Both the position numbers and the translations under genes were made by a program. Source: Sulfurimonas sp. (GTDB taxonomy: Bacteria > Campylobacterota > Campylobacteria > Campylobacterales > Sulfurimonadaceae). From it: 46,364 nucleotides of DNA. Below are positions 7,865 through 16,804 of this stretch, piece by piece (the first letter of the stretch is position 1; each line of letters starts with the position of its first letter). The notes beneath the pieces were generated by a model, which saw only the letters and a program-made list of their open reading frames with translations, ran no database searches and had not been told where the DNA came from. The stretch spans positions 1-46,364 of the forward strand of contig JALWLL010000053.1 of the NCBI GenBank assembly GCA_026996295.1, written 5' to 3'.

Positions 7865-9790
7865 CCCTTCAAAGTTTGTAACTTCTGTGATCTTTCCTTG
7901 AACTATGAGTATATCTTTTCTCAGTAGTTTTGGCAGTGCATCTTGCGTGTTTACCCCAGTGGCTATAAGAGAGATCCCTACCGTATCTGTTATAAGCCTT
8001 AGTGCAGAGAGTGCCTGTTCACTTTGTGTGAGAAAGTAATCGGCTTCCCCTTTTATGTAGCTTGGTCGCAACTCCTGAAGATACCTGTAGTCTTCACTCT
8101 CTCCTATAAATTCATACACACCCATATCGATATGATACTTCTCAAAAAGCTTTTTATAAAGTTTTGCAAGTTTTAGATGTTTATGTAAGATTCTGTCAGG
8201 CATCTCAATGATGATCTTAAACGGAAGCTTGCTTGCATATGTGGCGAAGAGTTTTGAGAGTTCATCATATGTTGAAGAGAGTTTTAAATACTCACAAGAG
8301 AGTCTGAGTGAACAGATGGAGCCCTTTAAAGCTTGATCGGGTGTTTTAAACACTTTTTGTATAATAACTTTATATACTTTTTCGCCAAGTCCCGTTTGAT
8401 TCGCAAGAGCCATAAACTGTCCGTAGGAGTATGTATTGCCATCGTGTGCATGCATGGAGATGCTGAGTACATTGTGTGCGACTTTTTTTGTCTTTATCTC
8501 TATGGCTTTGTAGGCAACGAATGAAAAACTGTTTGTGTCAATAGCTTCTAGTATTGTTTTTCTCCATGCGTCTTTTCCCATGATCTCTTTATCATCTTCT
8601 AAAGGCTCAAGGTGTATATGAACATTGTGGAATTTGGCTTGGGCAAGAGCGTTGTCGGATAACGATAACAATTGACTAACGCTTTGTTTGTAGTTATACT
8701 CGCAAATACCTATGGATATAAAGGTTATATCACTACTGAGTTTATGAGATGTGATAGTGTTATTGACAGAGTCATAGATATTTTGTGCAAGTTGTGTCGC
8801 TTTTTCATTGGAGCACTCCGGAAGTAAGATGGCAAATTCAGTACCGTTCATTCTTGCAACTATAGAGTTATGAAACTCTTGTGCACAGAGAGTGAAGATA
8901 TTTGCGATCTCTATGAAAAGTTCATCTACATTTTTGTGGCCAATTTGCTCATTGGCTTCTATAACACCACTGAGTGAGATCATCATATTGATTCCCCCCT
9001 TGGAGGAAGCATCACTTTTGAGATAGGCAGGTAGTTTGTCTATAAGGTATTTACGGTTTTTGAGTCTGGTGGTTTGATCTATATACTCCATCTCTTTATG
9101 TCTTTTAAGCTCCTCATTCCCTTTATCAAACATAGCTTTGACCTTTTTAACCATACTGTTCATACCGAGTACCACATCTCTGAACTCTTTTGTATAGGGG
9201 ATCTCCTCTTGGATGATAAACTCATTTCTTATGACGGCTTCAGCCTGTTGCTGTACCCTTTTGAGCGGTTTTAAAATGATATGTAAAAGCAGACCAAGAA
9301 GCACAAGAGCACAAATCGCTAAAATACTAAACGAAATAGTAAGACCCTTTAAGATACTATAGAGCTGATTGTATGCGTAGGTGGTGTCGCTTTGTACATC
9401 CAAAATCCCAATAGGACTCCAACCTGCAGATACATTTGCAGATGCTATGGGTGCATCTATATCCACGATATCCAAAAACCATTTTGGCACATCACTGTGC
9501 TCACTCTCATTTTTGCGTTCATATACGATATTGCCGTCTATATCGCTCAGTGATATATAATGGTAGTTCCCACTGTCAAAATTCGCATTGATCATAGTTG
9601 ACATCATAGAGATGTCACCATTGGCACTTCCAAGGGATAAACTCAACGAAGTAGCAGTGTTCTTGGCATCTTCATAGAGCCTTTCCTGCACAGAATGATT
9701 TGCACTTTTAAAGTTCAATGTTAAGACCGTTGTGAGTAAAATGATTAAAAATATTGATAGCAAAAGTGCTATTTGTCTGAAGAGTGTCAT
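7844..9790 (-). CDS. lapD: LapD-type inner-membrane c-di-GMP receptor
   Basis: A 648-residue protein with every LapD hallmark: a membrane helix at 5-25, a periplasmic output domain to about 148, a second helix at about 150-171, HAMP to about 220, then GGDEF-like and EAL-like domains. The periplasmic domain carries the family motif G-W-x-x-x-G-x-L (GWSPIGIL, 123-130), whose Trp inserts into LapG in known systems. Both catalytic domains are degenerate: GGDEF reads NGTEF (315-319) and EAL reads NVL (440-442). It should therefore bind c-di-GMP without making or degrading it. In characterised systems c-di-GMP-bound LapD holds the LapG protease, so surface adhesin is retained. The ATG overlaps the lapG stop (ATGA), which fits translational coupling. 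Confidence 0.93.
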   Translation of the reverse strand: MTLFRQIALLLSIFLIILLTTVLTLNFKSANHSVQERLYEDAKNTATSLSLSLGSANGDISMMSTMINANFDSGNYHYISLSDIDGNIVYERKNESEHSDVPKWFLDIVDIDAPIASANVSAGWSPIGILDVQSDTTYAYNQLYSILKGLTISFSILAICALVLLGLLLHIILKPLKRVQQQAEAVIRNEFIIQEEIPYTKEFRDVVLGMNSMVKKVKAMFDKGNEELKRHKEMEYIDQTTRLKNRKYLIDKLPAYLKSDASSKGGINMMISLSGVIEANEQIGHKNVDELFIEIANIFTLCAQEFHNSIVARMNGTEFAILLPECSNEKATQLAQNIYDSVNNTITSHKLSSDITFISIGICEYNYKQSVSQLLSLSDNALAQAKFHNVHIHLEPLEDDKEIMGKDAWRKTILEAIDTNSFSFVAYKAIEIKTKKVAHNVLSISMHAHDGNTYSYGQFMALANQTGLGEKVYKVIIQKVFKTPDQALKGSICSLRLSCEYLKLSSTYDELSKLFATYASKLPFKIIIEMPDRILHKHLKLAKLYKKLFEKYHIDMGVYEFIGESEDYRYLQELRPSYIKGEADYFLTQSEQALSALRLITDTVGISLIATGVNTQDALPKLLRKDILIVQGKITEVTNFEGLDTSGI

Positions 9791-10428
9791 ATCTTTTTCC
9801 TTTTCATGTTGAGTTTAAGTTCATCCCATTTTTTATGAGATTTGTGTTGTTTTATCTTTTTGCCTGCACCTGATTTTTCTGCCCTGTAGAGACTTTCACC
9901 ATTAAAGTTATAGATAGGGATCAGATCTTTTCTTTGTGATGCCGGAAAGATCTTTTTGTTGTTATTGTCTAAAATAAGCGGTTCGCTGCGGGGTGTTTTA
10001 AAGTATGTTAAGACCATGTGGGGCGCTTTGAATTTTCTAGAGCGAACATAGGTAAAGAAAAGCTTTTTTGAGTCGATCCCCAGATACAAAAGCGCAAAAT
10101 ATTTACTGATGACATAATCTTCACAATCACCCATATCTTTACCCAAAAACTCCCACGGTGTCGCCCAGTAGTCTTTTTTGTTATAAACTTTCATGTCAGA
10201 TGCGTACTTGACATCATTAAAAAAATCATTGACCGCTTTAAGCTTTTGCAGATCTGTTGCTTGTTTGGCATCATCAAGTACTGCTTGAAGATACAGAAAT
10301 CTTTTTTTTGCATATAGAGTATATTTTTTGGTTATTTTCTTTAGTAGGTCACTCTCCACATAAGGGGTATCGGCATGAACAATATTTGTACATAATAAAA
10401 GCAATAAAAGTATTTTAGAGATATACAT
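9787..10428 (-). CDS. lapG: LapG-type periplasmic cysteine protease
   Basis: A 213-residue exported transglutaminase-like protease of the LapG family. From the ATG at 10428 a clean signal peptide reads MYISKILLLLLLCTNIVHA. The conserved block WATPWEFLGKDMGDCEDY supplies the catalytic Cys102 and nearby acidic calcium ligands; His137 (APHMVLTY) and Asp154 (LILDNNN) complete the triad with family-like spacing. It is predicted to cleave the N-terminal region of a large LapA-type adhesin unless LapD sequesters it. An upstream in-frame ATG at 10482 is rejected because a TATAAT box lies between the two. No adhesin or type I secretion gene lies in this window, so the substrate must be elsewhere. Confidence 0.92.
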   Translation of the reverse strand: MYISKILLLLLLCTNIVHADTPYVESDLLKKITKKYTLYAKKRFLYLQAVLDDAKQATDLQKLKAVNDFFNDVKYASDMKVYNKKDYWATPWEFLGKDMGDCEDYVISKYFALLYLGIDSKKLFFTYVRSRKFKAPHMVLTYFKTPRSEPLILDNNNKKIFPASQRKDLIPIYNFNGESLYRAEKSGAGKKIKQHKSHKKWDELKLNMKRKKI

Positions 10429-10456
10429 AATGTTCTTTGTGAATGTTTTTGCAATG

Positions 10457-10462
10457 ATTATA
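10457..10462 (-). promoter_or_regulatory. putative -10 box of the lapG-lapD operon
   Basis: A perfect TATAAT on the minus strand lies 29 bp before the preferred lapG ATG. It argues against the longer lapG reading that starts at 10482. Confidence 0.5.
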
Positions 10463-10494
10463 CTAAAAATATAGTACCACATAGGTTAAAATTT

Positions 10495-11994
10495 TTAGAG
10501 TTGTCTTTTGTTAAAACCTGAGCTTCCCGATTTTGCCTTGATGCGAAACTCTTTGGCATAAGGTTTTAAGTAGCTTGGGATCGCTCTGCCTTTGAGTTTC
10601 ATCATATCTTCTAGCATCTTCGAAGCAACAAGCTCTTTTGGAAGTTTCTTTATTTGGGTTAGATACGTAAAGAGCAACTCCCCAAGTCTTTGCAGGGAGA
10701 TCTTGTATGTTGATTGTGTTTGTTCATATATCCAAAGACTCAAGGCATAAAAGTTTTTGTACACACTCTCATTTTCCCATAGAAGTACGATGCTTTGTTT
10801 AAAATTTCCACTGTTATAAGTAAGATCCCAAAATCTTGCAAAGCGTTTCATTGTTTGGATATCTAAAAAAGAGAGCTCATTGTTTTGTAAGATATCATAA
10901 GGGGGTATGTCACTGTGGAGCATACCATACTCTATGTCATGACGGCTTATATGGGTGCCTGAGAGTTTTTTGAGTATCCCTATTTGGATTTCACAGCTAC
11001 TTAAACCTACAAGCTCATCGAGGTTTGCTCCAAAACTCTCCAGACTCTCACCCGGAAGTCCTACAATAAGATCAAGGTGCATATGTGCCTGTGTTTGATG
11101 CTCCAAAAACAGGATGTTTTCTTTGATTTTTTCAAGCTTAAGGGGTCTTGAGATATTGTTGGCGATTTTTGGATTGAGTGTTTGAATACCTATCTCAAGC
11201 TGCAGTGCTCCATGAGGAAACCGGGCAATTTTCTCTTTTATGGATGATGGAAAATGATCGGGAATAACCTCAAAGTGTGCAAAATAGGGAGGCTCTTTAG
11301 AGAGAAAAAAGTCAAGTATTTTGTTGGCTGTTTTCATGTTGAGGTTAAAGGTTCTGTCTATGAACTTAAAACTTCTCACCCCTTTGCTCCATAATTGTTC
11401 AAACTCTTCAAGGATAGCATCAAGGTCAAATGCTCTAACCCTCTCATCCATGGAGGAGAGACAAAATTCACACTCAAAAGGGCAGCCGCGTGAGACCTCT
11501 ACATAGATATAACGGTTTTGTATATCGTTTTGTGTGTAGTATTTATAGGGTGTTTTTATATCTTTAAGAGAGGGAGCACTCATTTTTATGATTTTTTCTT
11601 TTGGAGGTCTGTTTTGCTCTATCTCTTTACAAAGTTGATAAAAAGCAAGATCACCCTCTCCTTGAATGATATAATCAGCATCATCAAAATTGACACGAAA
11701 CGGCAGGTAGGTAACTTCGGGGCCACCAAGAACTATGAGTATATCCGGTGCGATTTTTTTTAAGATATGGATAAGCTCTGCACATTCACTCGCGTTCCAG
11801 ATATAGACACCGATACCTATGAGCTCTGCTTCACTCAGAAGTAGCTTCTCAGCGATTGTTTGTATAGGATCATTGATACTAAATTCCAAAAGAGTTGTAG
11901 AGCTTTGAAACTCTTGCAAGTTTGCATAGATATATCTAAGACCGATGGAGCTGTGAGTATATCTGGCATTGAGTGTTGTAAGAGTGATATTCAT
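10495..11994 (-). CDS. B12-binding-domain radical SAM protein (DUF4080-like)
   Basis: About 499 residues. The N-terminal 130 residues form a cobalamin-binding-type Rossmann domain (LTTLNARYTHSSIGLRYIYA, then LIGIGVYIWNASE, then IVLGGPEVTYLP). A radical SAM core follows with the cluster motif C-P-F-E-C-E-F-C (SRGCPFECEFCLSS), and a DUF4080-like C-terminal region ends the protein. Members probably use a 4Fe-4S cluster, SAM and possibly cobalamin for a methyl transfer or rearrangement; the substrate is unknown. The longest frame starts at a TTG (12015), with an ATG at 12009. The ATG at 11994 (MNITLTTLNARYTH) fits the family N-terminus best, though no start has a good ribosome-binding site. Confidence 0.85.
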   Translation of the reverse strand: MNITLTTLNARYTHSSIGLRYIYANLQEFQSSTTLLEFSINDPIQTIAEKLLLSEAELIGIGVYIWNASECAELIHILKKIAPDILIVLGGPEVTYLPFRVNFDDADYIIQGEGDLAFYQLCKEIEQNRPPKEKIIKMSAPSLKDIKTPYKYYTQNDIQNRYIYVEVSRGCPFECEFCLSSMDERVRAFDLDAILEEFEQLWSKGVRSFKFIDRTFNLNMKTANKILDFFLSKEPPYFAHFEVIPDHFPSSIKEKIARFPHGALQLEIGIQTLNPKIANNISRPLKLEKIKENILFLEHQTQAHMHLDLIVGLPGESLESFGANLDELVGLSSCEIQIGILKKLSGTHISRHDIEYGMLHSDIPPYDILQNNELSFLDIQTMKRFARFWDLTYNSGNFKQSIVLLWENESVYKNFYALSLWIYEQTQSTYKISLQRLGELLFTYLTQIKKLPKELVASKMLEDMMKLKGRAIPSYLKPYAKEFRIKAKSGSSGFNKRQL

Positions 11995-12012
11995 GTGGTA
12001 TTTTAGCATAAA

Positions 12013-12052
12013 CAAGCCAAGCTAAAAAGGAGGGGAGAAAAGCTTTGGCTTG
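12013..12052. repeat. imperfect inverted repeat (hairpin) upstream of the radical SAM gene
   Basis: CAAGCCAAGCT (12013-12023) pairs with AGCTTTGGCTTG (12041-12052) with one bulged T. The 17-nt loop is purine-rich on the plus strand. On the minus strand only three T residues follow, so it is at best a weak terminator of the upstream transducer transcript. It may also affect initiation of the next gene. Confidence 0.5.
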
Positions 12053-12153
12053 ATTGTCTAAATAGTTGTTAATAGTATCTTTTTCTCATTTATGAAAGGG
12101 GGGAAAACATAATTGAGATACCGAAAGTATATTCATTCTAAGTAAATACTAGG

Positions 12154-12191
12154 TAAACATATAACAATTACTAAAAATTGTTATATGTTTA
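12154..12191. repeat. perfect 16-bp AT-rich inverted repeat after the transducer gene
   Basis: TAAACATATAACAATT (12154-12169) and its exact complement (12176-12191) flank a 6-nt loop. The hairpin starts 2 nt beyond the transducer stop codon. No U-tract follows on the minus strand, so it is not a classical intrinsic terminator. It could stabilise the mRNA 3' end or bind a protein. Confidence 0.7.
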
Positions 12192-12193
12192 AA

Positions 12194-13630
12194 TTATATG
12201 GTTTTGTTGTATTCATCAAGCATAGCATTGAGCTTTTTATAAAGCTCCCCAGAAGCTTCTTCCATCACTTGGAAGTTCTCGACAATATGTTTAGGGTTAT
12301 CATATTTTAACGTAGAGTCATCTTTGACATATTCAAAGTTTTTAAATACAGAGTTGTGCACCAGAGCATGAGGTGCGTCAAGCTCTTTAAATGATTTTGT
12401 ATGACCAAAACGTTCTTTACCGACACCAAGGTACCATTTACCCATACGGCAATTTTTGTGATCACTGATAAGGGCATCTTTATTGGACTCTAAAATAGTT
12501 GAATATGCTTGAGATTTAAAGATGATGTGATCAACTTTGACAAGTGTTGTAAAAAGCCTGTTTTGCACTTTAACAGCGGCGATGGAAGACTCTTTTGCAA
12601 GAGAGTTAAGTTGTGTAAATGTATTTTCAAACTCATGGATCACATCGTTTGAATCTTGTGCGATCTTAGAGATGTTTTCAGAGTTGCTTCGCATATCGTT
12701 GGCATCTTGTTGCAGGGTGGAGATATTGATCTCGATCTCATTCGTTGCTTTTTGTGTACGCTCTGCTAGTTTTCTCACCTCATCAGCTACAACGGCAAAG
12801 CCTCGTCCATGTTCACCTGCACGTGCAGCTTCTATGGCTGCATTAAGGGCAAGAAGGTTTGTTTGATCCGCGATATCCTTGATAAGACTGACAACTTCTG
12901 AGATCTCGTTGGAGCGTTGCTCAAGACTTACAATACCCTCATGGCTTGATTGGATAAGATCTACCAAGTGGTTGAGCTTTTGAGCGATATCGACAACACT
13001 TTGCAAACTTTTTGATGATTCCTCGGCTGTCTTTTGCGCTACATCAGCGATCTCTTCAGCGTCATTTTGTGTTGTGTTGATATCATCTTGAATAACAACA
13101 AGCCCTGCACCTACACCGCCTCCTAATGTACTGAGATTGTGGGAGAGTTCACCCCTTATTTTTGTTTCATACCCACTGGCTATAGAGGCTATAGCTTTAT
13201 TGAGATCATTGGCGGTGGAGTGAAAAATACCATGAAGTCCGGCAGGAAAAGTACGTCTGTATGTTTTTCCTGTGGAAGCATTTTCTATGGTTGTATGGAT
13301 ATCTCTCATAAAGGCTTCTAGTTGATCGAGTACATCATTTATATTCCAAGCAAGTCTAGAGAGCTCAGAGTCGTTATCCGGTATGTGAGTGATTCTATCT
13401 TCAAGATCACCCTGTGCAGATTTTTGTAAAACCCTGTGAATGGAGCTTTTTATGATAGCATCATTTGGCGACTCAGAGTTCTCCGGTATAAAAACGGAGA
13501 GGATGACAACCAAAAAACTTACGGCTGTCAAAAGATACTGCGTAGAAATAAGACCATATATACCAATAGCTATAAGCGTGATGAAAAGTAGTATTGTTCT
13601 TTTACTCTTGAATAGAGATGATAAATTCAT
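12194..13630 (-). CDS. methyl-accepting chemotaxis transducer with CZB zinc-binding domain
   Basis: A 478-residue receptor. Two close membrane helices (about 12-30 and 32-48) leave no periplasmic sensor, as in Aer-type energy-taxis transducers. A HAMP-like region (60-150) leads into the signalling coiled coil, whose tip carries [20 protein letters not shown] (252-271) and [19 protein letters not shown]. The C-terminus has a CZB domain with the expected three-His one-Cys zinc ligands: H368, C394 (CRMGKWY), H421 and H425 (APHALVH). It should signal to CheA/CheW, which are not in this window. Its start lies 29 nt inside the upstream Aer-type PAS gene, so the pair probably forms one two-protein receptor, comparable to Campylobacter CetA/CetB. 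Confidence 0.92.
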   Translation of the reverse strand: MNLSSLFKSKRTILLFITLIAIGIYGLISTQYLLTAVSFLVVILSVFIPENSESPNDAIIKSSIHRVLQKSAQGDLEDRITHIPDNDSELSRLAWNINDVLDQLEAFMRDIHTTIENASTGKTYRRTFPAGLHGIFHSTANDLNKAIASIASGYETKIRGELSHNLSTLGGGVGAGLVVIQDDINTTQNDAEEIADVAQKTAEESSKSLQSVVDIAQKLNHLVDLIQSSHEGIVSLEQRSNEISEVVSLIKDIADQTNLLALNAAIEAARAGEHGRGFAVVADEVRKLAERTQKATNEIEINISTLQQDANDMRSNSENISKIAQDSNDVIHEFENTFTQLNSLAKESSIAAVKVQNRLFTTLVKVDHIIFKSQAYSTILESNKDALISDHKNCRMGKWYLGVGKERFGHTKSFKELDAPHALVHNSVFKNFEYVKDDSTLKYDNPKHIVENFQVMEEASGELYKKLNAMLDEYNKTI

Positions 13631-14087
13631 CGTAACCCACTCCTTTTTCTTCTAAAATATCTGTTAAAATCTTAAATGAGGCATCTACACCACTGCTTTT
13701 TTCAACCTCTAACATCTTTGCATAAAGAGGTTTGATGGTCTCAAGGGCCTTTTGGTTTGGTTGGCGCCGTACGGAGTAATATCCTACAAGATTGCCCCTT
13801 TCATCAAGTGAAGCGGTAATATTTGCAAAAACCCAGTACTCGTTGTCATTTTTTGTTTTATTGAGCACATAAGCAAATACCTCCTCTTGTTTAACAATAG
13901 TATCCCAAAGGTATGTAAAAACTGCCTTGGGCATTTGAGGATGGCGGATAATATTATGGGGCGCCCCTAAAAGCTCCTCTTCTGAGTACTCTGCCATCTC
14001 CATAAAAATTTTATTAACGTAGGTTATTTTTCCTTTTAAATCGGTTTTAGAGACTATAAAATCGTTCTCATTCATATGTTTTTCCAT
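13602..14087 (-). CDS. Aer-type PAS domain protein (CetB-like redox sensor)
   Basis: A 161-residue soluble protein consisting of one PAS domain plus a short C-terminal helix. The segment [20 protein letters not shown] (45-64) followed by [11 protein letters not shown] and GYYSVRR closely matches the FAD-binding PAS domain of the aerotaxis receptor Aer. It probably binds FAD and reports redox or respiratory state. It has no transmembrane or signalling domain of its own; the overlapping downstream transducer would provide those. GAGGA lies a few nt before the ATG at 14087. I avoid a gene symbol because orthology to cetB cannot be shown by eye. Confidence 0.88.
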   Translation of the reverse strand: MEKHMNENDFIVSKTDLKGKITYVNKIFMEMAEYSEEELLGAPHNIIRHPQMPKAVFTYLWDTIVKQEEVFAYVLNKTKNDNEYWVFANITASLDERGNLVGYYSVRRQPNQKALETIKPLYAKMLEVEKSSGVDASFKILTDILEEKGVGYDEFIISIQE

Positions 14088-14128
14088 AGTTCCTCTTTTT
14101 AATTAATATAGTTTATTAGCAGAAAATA

Positions 14129-14134
14129 ATTATA
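14129..14134 (-). promoter_or_regulatory. putative -10 box of the PAS/transducer operon
   Basis: TATAAT on the minus strand lies about 42 bp before the PAS ATG, in the divergent spacer 14088-14183. Confidence 0.45.
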
Positions 14135-14148
14135 CCATATAGTTGTGT

Positions 14149-14154
14149 TATAAT
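14149..14154 (+). promoter_or_regulatory. putative -10 box of the MFS transporter gene
   Basis: TATAAT lies 29 bp before the ATG at 14184 and is back to back with the PAS operon promoter. Confidence 0.45.
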
Positions 14155-14183
14155 TTTGATATGATACTTAGAATTATTGATAT

Positions 14184-15296
14184 ATGTCAACACTTTTAGC
14201 GACATTTTACTTTTTTTATTTTGCAATTGTCGGGGTGTATATTATATTTATGCCAAAAGTACTTTCTATGGCGGGCTACAGTGCAAGCGAGATAGGGATC
14301 ATTTTTGCGGCAGGACCTTTGGTTCGTTTTGTACTCCCTTTTGCCTTTGCAAAAGGCTTAAAGCTTAATGGAAAAAACTTTAATGCAGCACTTCTCATTA
14401 TGCTTGTGAGTGCCGTCGCATTTGCCCTTTCACTTGAGCATTTTTACAGGCTCTTACTAGCCAATATATGTTTTGGAATAGGGCTCAGTATAGTGCTTCC
14501 ATATATTGAACTGATCTCTTTGGAGTCTTTGGGCAAAGAGCGTTACGGGAAGATAAGACTTTTTGGCTCTGTCGGATTTGTTTTAGTAGCTTTGGTTTTG
14601 GTGAAGTTTTTAGACTCAGCGGATGTGGCACTCATATATCTTGTATCGCTTACCTTTTTAACAACTCTCGTTGCATTTGTGATCGCACGTAATTCCCATG
14701 ACACCATAAACAAAGCAAAAGATATTCAAAATGACATCAGTTTGCTGAGAGATTGGAAGTTATGGCTGGGACTCACTTTGATGCAGGTAAGTTTTGGTGC
14801 TTTTTATAATTTTTTTACTATTTATGAAACAGATCATGGAGTGGGTCTTGATATGACCATATATCTTTGGAGCTTTGGTGTGTTGGCTGAGATCTTGATG
14901 TTGTACTTTCAGGGTAGATTTTTAAGAAGTAACCTTTTAATTATTTTGCAGATCACTACATTTGCAAGTGCTTTTCGATGGTTTTTGATCTTTTTGTTCC
15001 CTCAAAATCTCCCCGTACTCTTTTTTGCACAAAGTTTACATGCGCTAAGTTTTGCACTGTTTCACTCAGCGGCTATCAGTTATCTGTTTCATTTGTATAA
15101 ACACAGATCACTTGCACAGCAGTTTTTCTCGGGTATCACCTATGGGTTTGGCGGATTTGTCGGAGCTCTGTTGGCAGGGTATGTTTATGAGTTGTTCCCT
15201 GCATATCTGTTTTTGAGCTCATCAGCTATTGCGTTTGCTGCATTTGTCTCTCTTTATCTGTGGCATCAAAACTCAAAAATAAAAGCGGTTTCCTGA
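14184..15296 (+). CDS. MFS transporter, HcaT/MFS_1-like family
   Basis: A 370-residue polytopic carrier with about 11-12 hydrophobic helices and very short loops. Features of the 3-phenylpropionate/nucleoside-symporter-like MFS branch are visible: YFFYFAIVGVYIIFMPKVLS at the start, PFAFAKGLKL after the second helix and ERYGKIRLFGSVGFVLVALV in the first half. It should sit in the inner membrane and move a small solute, probably with protons; the substrate cannot be read. It is a single gene whose last 31 nt overlap the 3' end of a convergent outer-membrane protein gene. Confidence 0.8.
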   Translation: MSTLLATFYFFYFAIVGVYIIFMPKVLSMAGYSASEIGIIFAAGPLVRFVLPFAFAKGLKLNGKNFNAALLIMLVSAVAFALSLEHFYRLLLANICFGIGLSIVLPYIELISLESLGKERYGKIRLFGSVGFVLVALVLVKFLDSADVALIYLVSLTFLTTLVAFVIARNSHDTINKAKDIQNDISLLRDWKLWLGLTLMQVSFGAFYNFFTIYETDHGVGLDMTIYLWSFGVLAEILMLYFQGRFLRSNLLIILQITTFASAFRWFLIFLFPQNLPVLFFAQSLHALSFALFHSAAISYLFHLYKHRSLAQQFFSGITYGFGGFVGALLAGYVYELFPAYLFLSSSAIAFAAFVSLYLWHQNSKIKAVS

Positions 15297-16012
15297 TAAA
15301 AATCATACTTCTGTATGTTTTGTGGGGGTACAGAATCATACTCATAAGAGAGTTTAAAGCTTAAATAAAGCCTTTCATAAATATTGAGTTTGAGTTGAAG
15401 TTTATGTGATTGGATATAGTCTGCAACGTGAGAGATCATCGGCTGGTAGTAAAATGTATAGGTAAAGAGCGCACCGTTTTGAAATTTCCTTGTGTAGGCA
15501 AGATAGGTATTTAAGATAATATTGTTTTCAACGGGGTCGTTGGAGGTGTAGCTGATGTGTTCATAAAAACTACCGATACCAAAGTAACCTTTAGCATTTT
15601 GCTCAGTATCAAAAACTTTAAACCGTAATCCGGCACCTGCCAATGTTCTTTCTCTGATAAGTTTAAATTTGTTGTTTTGAACCTGCCCAAGCAGCTCTGT
15701 ACGGATGTTTTCTTTTGTCAGAGCGTGTATGTAACGAATGTGCATAAAAAGCTTGTTCGTGTTTTCTATGCTGTTGGATTTGCCGTATTCTCCGGAGAGT
15801 TCACCCCATGTAACATAGGTTTTGTTGTTATCATAAGAGAGTCTTGCCCCTGCTTTATAGTTGTCTCTGTCGGTGTTACCTCTTTTTGTCTCAAGTGAAG
15901 CGTTTATTTTCGTATGAAGACCCGGATTTTCCCCTATCTCTACGGGTGTTATCGAGATGAGGGCAAAGAGGTACTGGGTTGTAAGTAGTAAAAATACAAA
16001 TATGGTTTTCAT
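15266..16012 (-). CDS. outer-membrane beta-barrel protein, DUF481-like
   Basis: A 248-residue exported protein. A signal peptide (MKTIFVFLLLTTQYLFALIS) is followed by alternating amphipathic strands (TKINASLETKRGNTDRDNYK, then KTYVTWGELSGEYGKS, later KLQLKLNIYERLYLSFKLSY). The last residue is Phe, as expected for recognition by the BAM complex. It resembles the DUF481 (YdiY-type) barrels and may be a distant paralogue of the next gene on this strand. The function is unknown. The ATG at 16012 lies just after the terminator of the upstream mscS operon, so it must have its own promoter; TATACT at 16020-16025 on this strand would give almost no leader. Confidence 0.75.
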   Translation of the reverse strand: MKTIFVFLLLTTQYLFALISITPVEIGENPGLHTKINASLETKRGNTDRDNYKAGARLSYDNNKTYVTWGELSGEYGKSNSIENTNKLFMHIRYIHALTKENIRTELLGQVQNNKFKLIRERTLAGAGLRFKVFDTEQNAKGYFGIGSFYEHISYTSNDPVENNIILNTYLAYTRKFQNGALFTYTFYYQPMISHVADYIQSHKLQLKLNIYERLYLSFKLSYEYDSVPPQNIQKYDFYQETAFIFEF

Positions 16013-16028
16013 GTTTGCAAGTATATCA

Positions 16029-16065
16029 AAAAAGTTGTTGCTATCGGGTATTTTCCCCGATAGCA
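16029..16065 (-). terminator. intrinsic terminator of the mscS-DUF481 operon
   Basis: A perfect 10-bp stem, TGCTATCGGG/CCCGATAGCA (16039-16065), has a 7-nt loop. On the minus strand it is followed by ACAAC and a run of six T. It lies 12 nt beyond the stop of the DUF481 gene. Confidence 0.85.
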
Positions 16066-16077
16066 GGAGATCACTGA

Positions 16078-16791
16078 TTAGTAGTCAATGATTAGGTTGG
16101 CAGTAAAAGTTCTGTCTGTATATTCCTTGGTTGGTGCAGGAGTATTGACATAATCCACTTTGTAGCTAAGACCTGCCGAAAGTACATCAGAGAGCTTACT
16201 TGTTAGTGAGGTTTTTGAATACGCAAAGTAGTTTTCAGAGTCACTTAAGTCTGCTCTATAGTTTAGTTCTTGGAAGAACTTCAAGTTTTTGAGAAGTTGT
16301 TTATCATAAAAAGCAGCTACTCTGTATGCTGTGTATTCGTTTGTGTCTTTAGAAATTTTGAACTTGTCTTTTGCATATAAAATATTCGCTTCAAAGTTTA
16401 AGTTTTGTTCTGCTGACTTCATCGCTGTATATTTTACAGCCGGACCTGTATAGAGTTGGTAGTCATAACTTGAGAACCTGTCTTGCTTGAATCCTATCAG
16501 GTAACCAAATGCAAGTTTTGGTGTGATAGAATAATCATAGTTGAGTTCTGCAGTGTACTTGTTTTTGTTTTCAATATCATCATTTGTCGCATACTGCGCA
16601 TCTACAGTAAAGGAAAACATATGTTTTCCCCAGTTCTTTTTTGCTGAAGCATCAAGGTTGAACGTTTGTGTTCTTGTGTTTCCCTGAGTATCAATAAATC
16701 CCAACTCTGTATGTGTTACAAGTTTACTTTCCGGCGCAGCGGCCATAACGACTGAAGATGCTACAAGAGCACTGAGTAAAATTTTTTTCAT
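16078..16791 (-). CDS. DUF481 family outer-membrane protein
   Basis: A 237-residue exported beta-barrel. From the ATG at 16791 the signal peptide reads MKKILLSALVASSVVMAAAP, with AAGGA at a normal distance upstream; a longer frame running into mscS is rejected. The mature part shows the DUF481 pattern: THTELGFIDTQGNTRTQTFN near the start, repeated strand-turn-strand pairs and the C-terminal aromatic (LIIDY). The role is unknown; some relatives are salt- or envelope-stress-linked. It follows mscS by 13 nt in the same transcript, which would fit an osmotic or envelope theme, and a strong terminator follows it. Confidence 0.8.
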   Translation of the reverse strand: MKKILLSALVASSVVMAAAPESKLVTHTELGFIDTQGNTRTQTFNLDASAKKNWGKHMFSFTVDAQYATNDDIENKNKYTAELNYDYSITPKLAFGYLIGFKQDRFSSYDYQLYTGPAVKYTAMKSAEQNLNFEANILYAKDKFKISKDTNEYTAYRVAAFYDKQLLKNLKFFQELNYRADLSDSENYFAYSKTSLTSKLSDVLSAGLSYKVDYVNTPAPTKEYTDRTFTANLIIDY

Positions 16792-16804
16792 CTTTTTTTT
16801 CCTT

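Noticed and set aside
15266-15296. Frameshift or gene decay where the MFS gene and the outer-membrane gene overlap
   Set aside because: Both proteins end naturally (terminal Phe for the barrel, after the last helix for the carrier); this is a plain convergent overlap.
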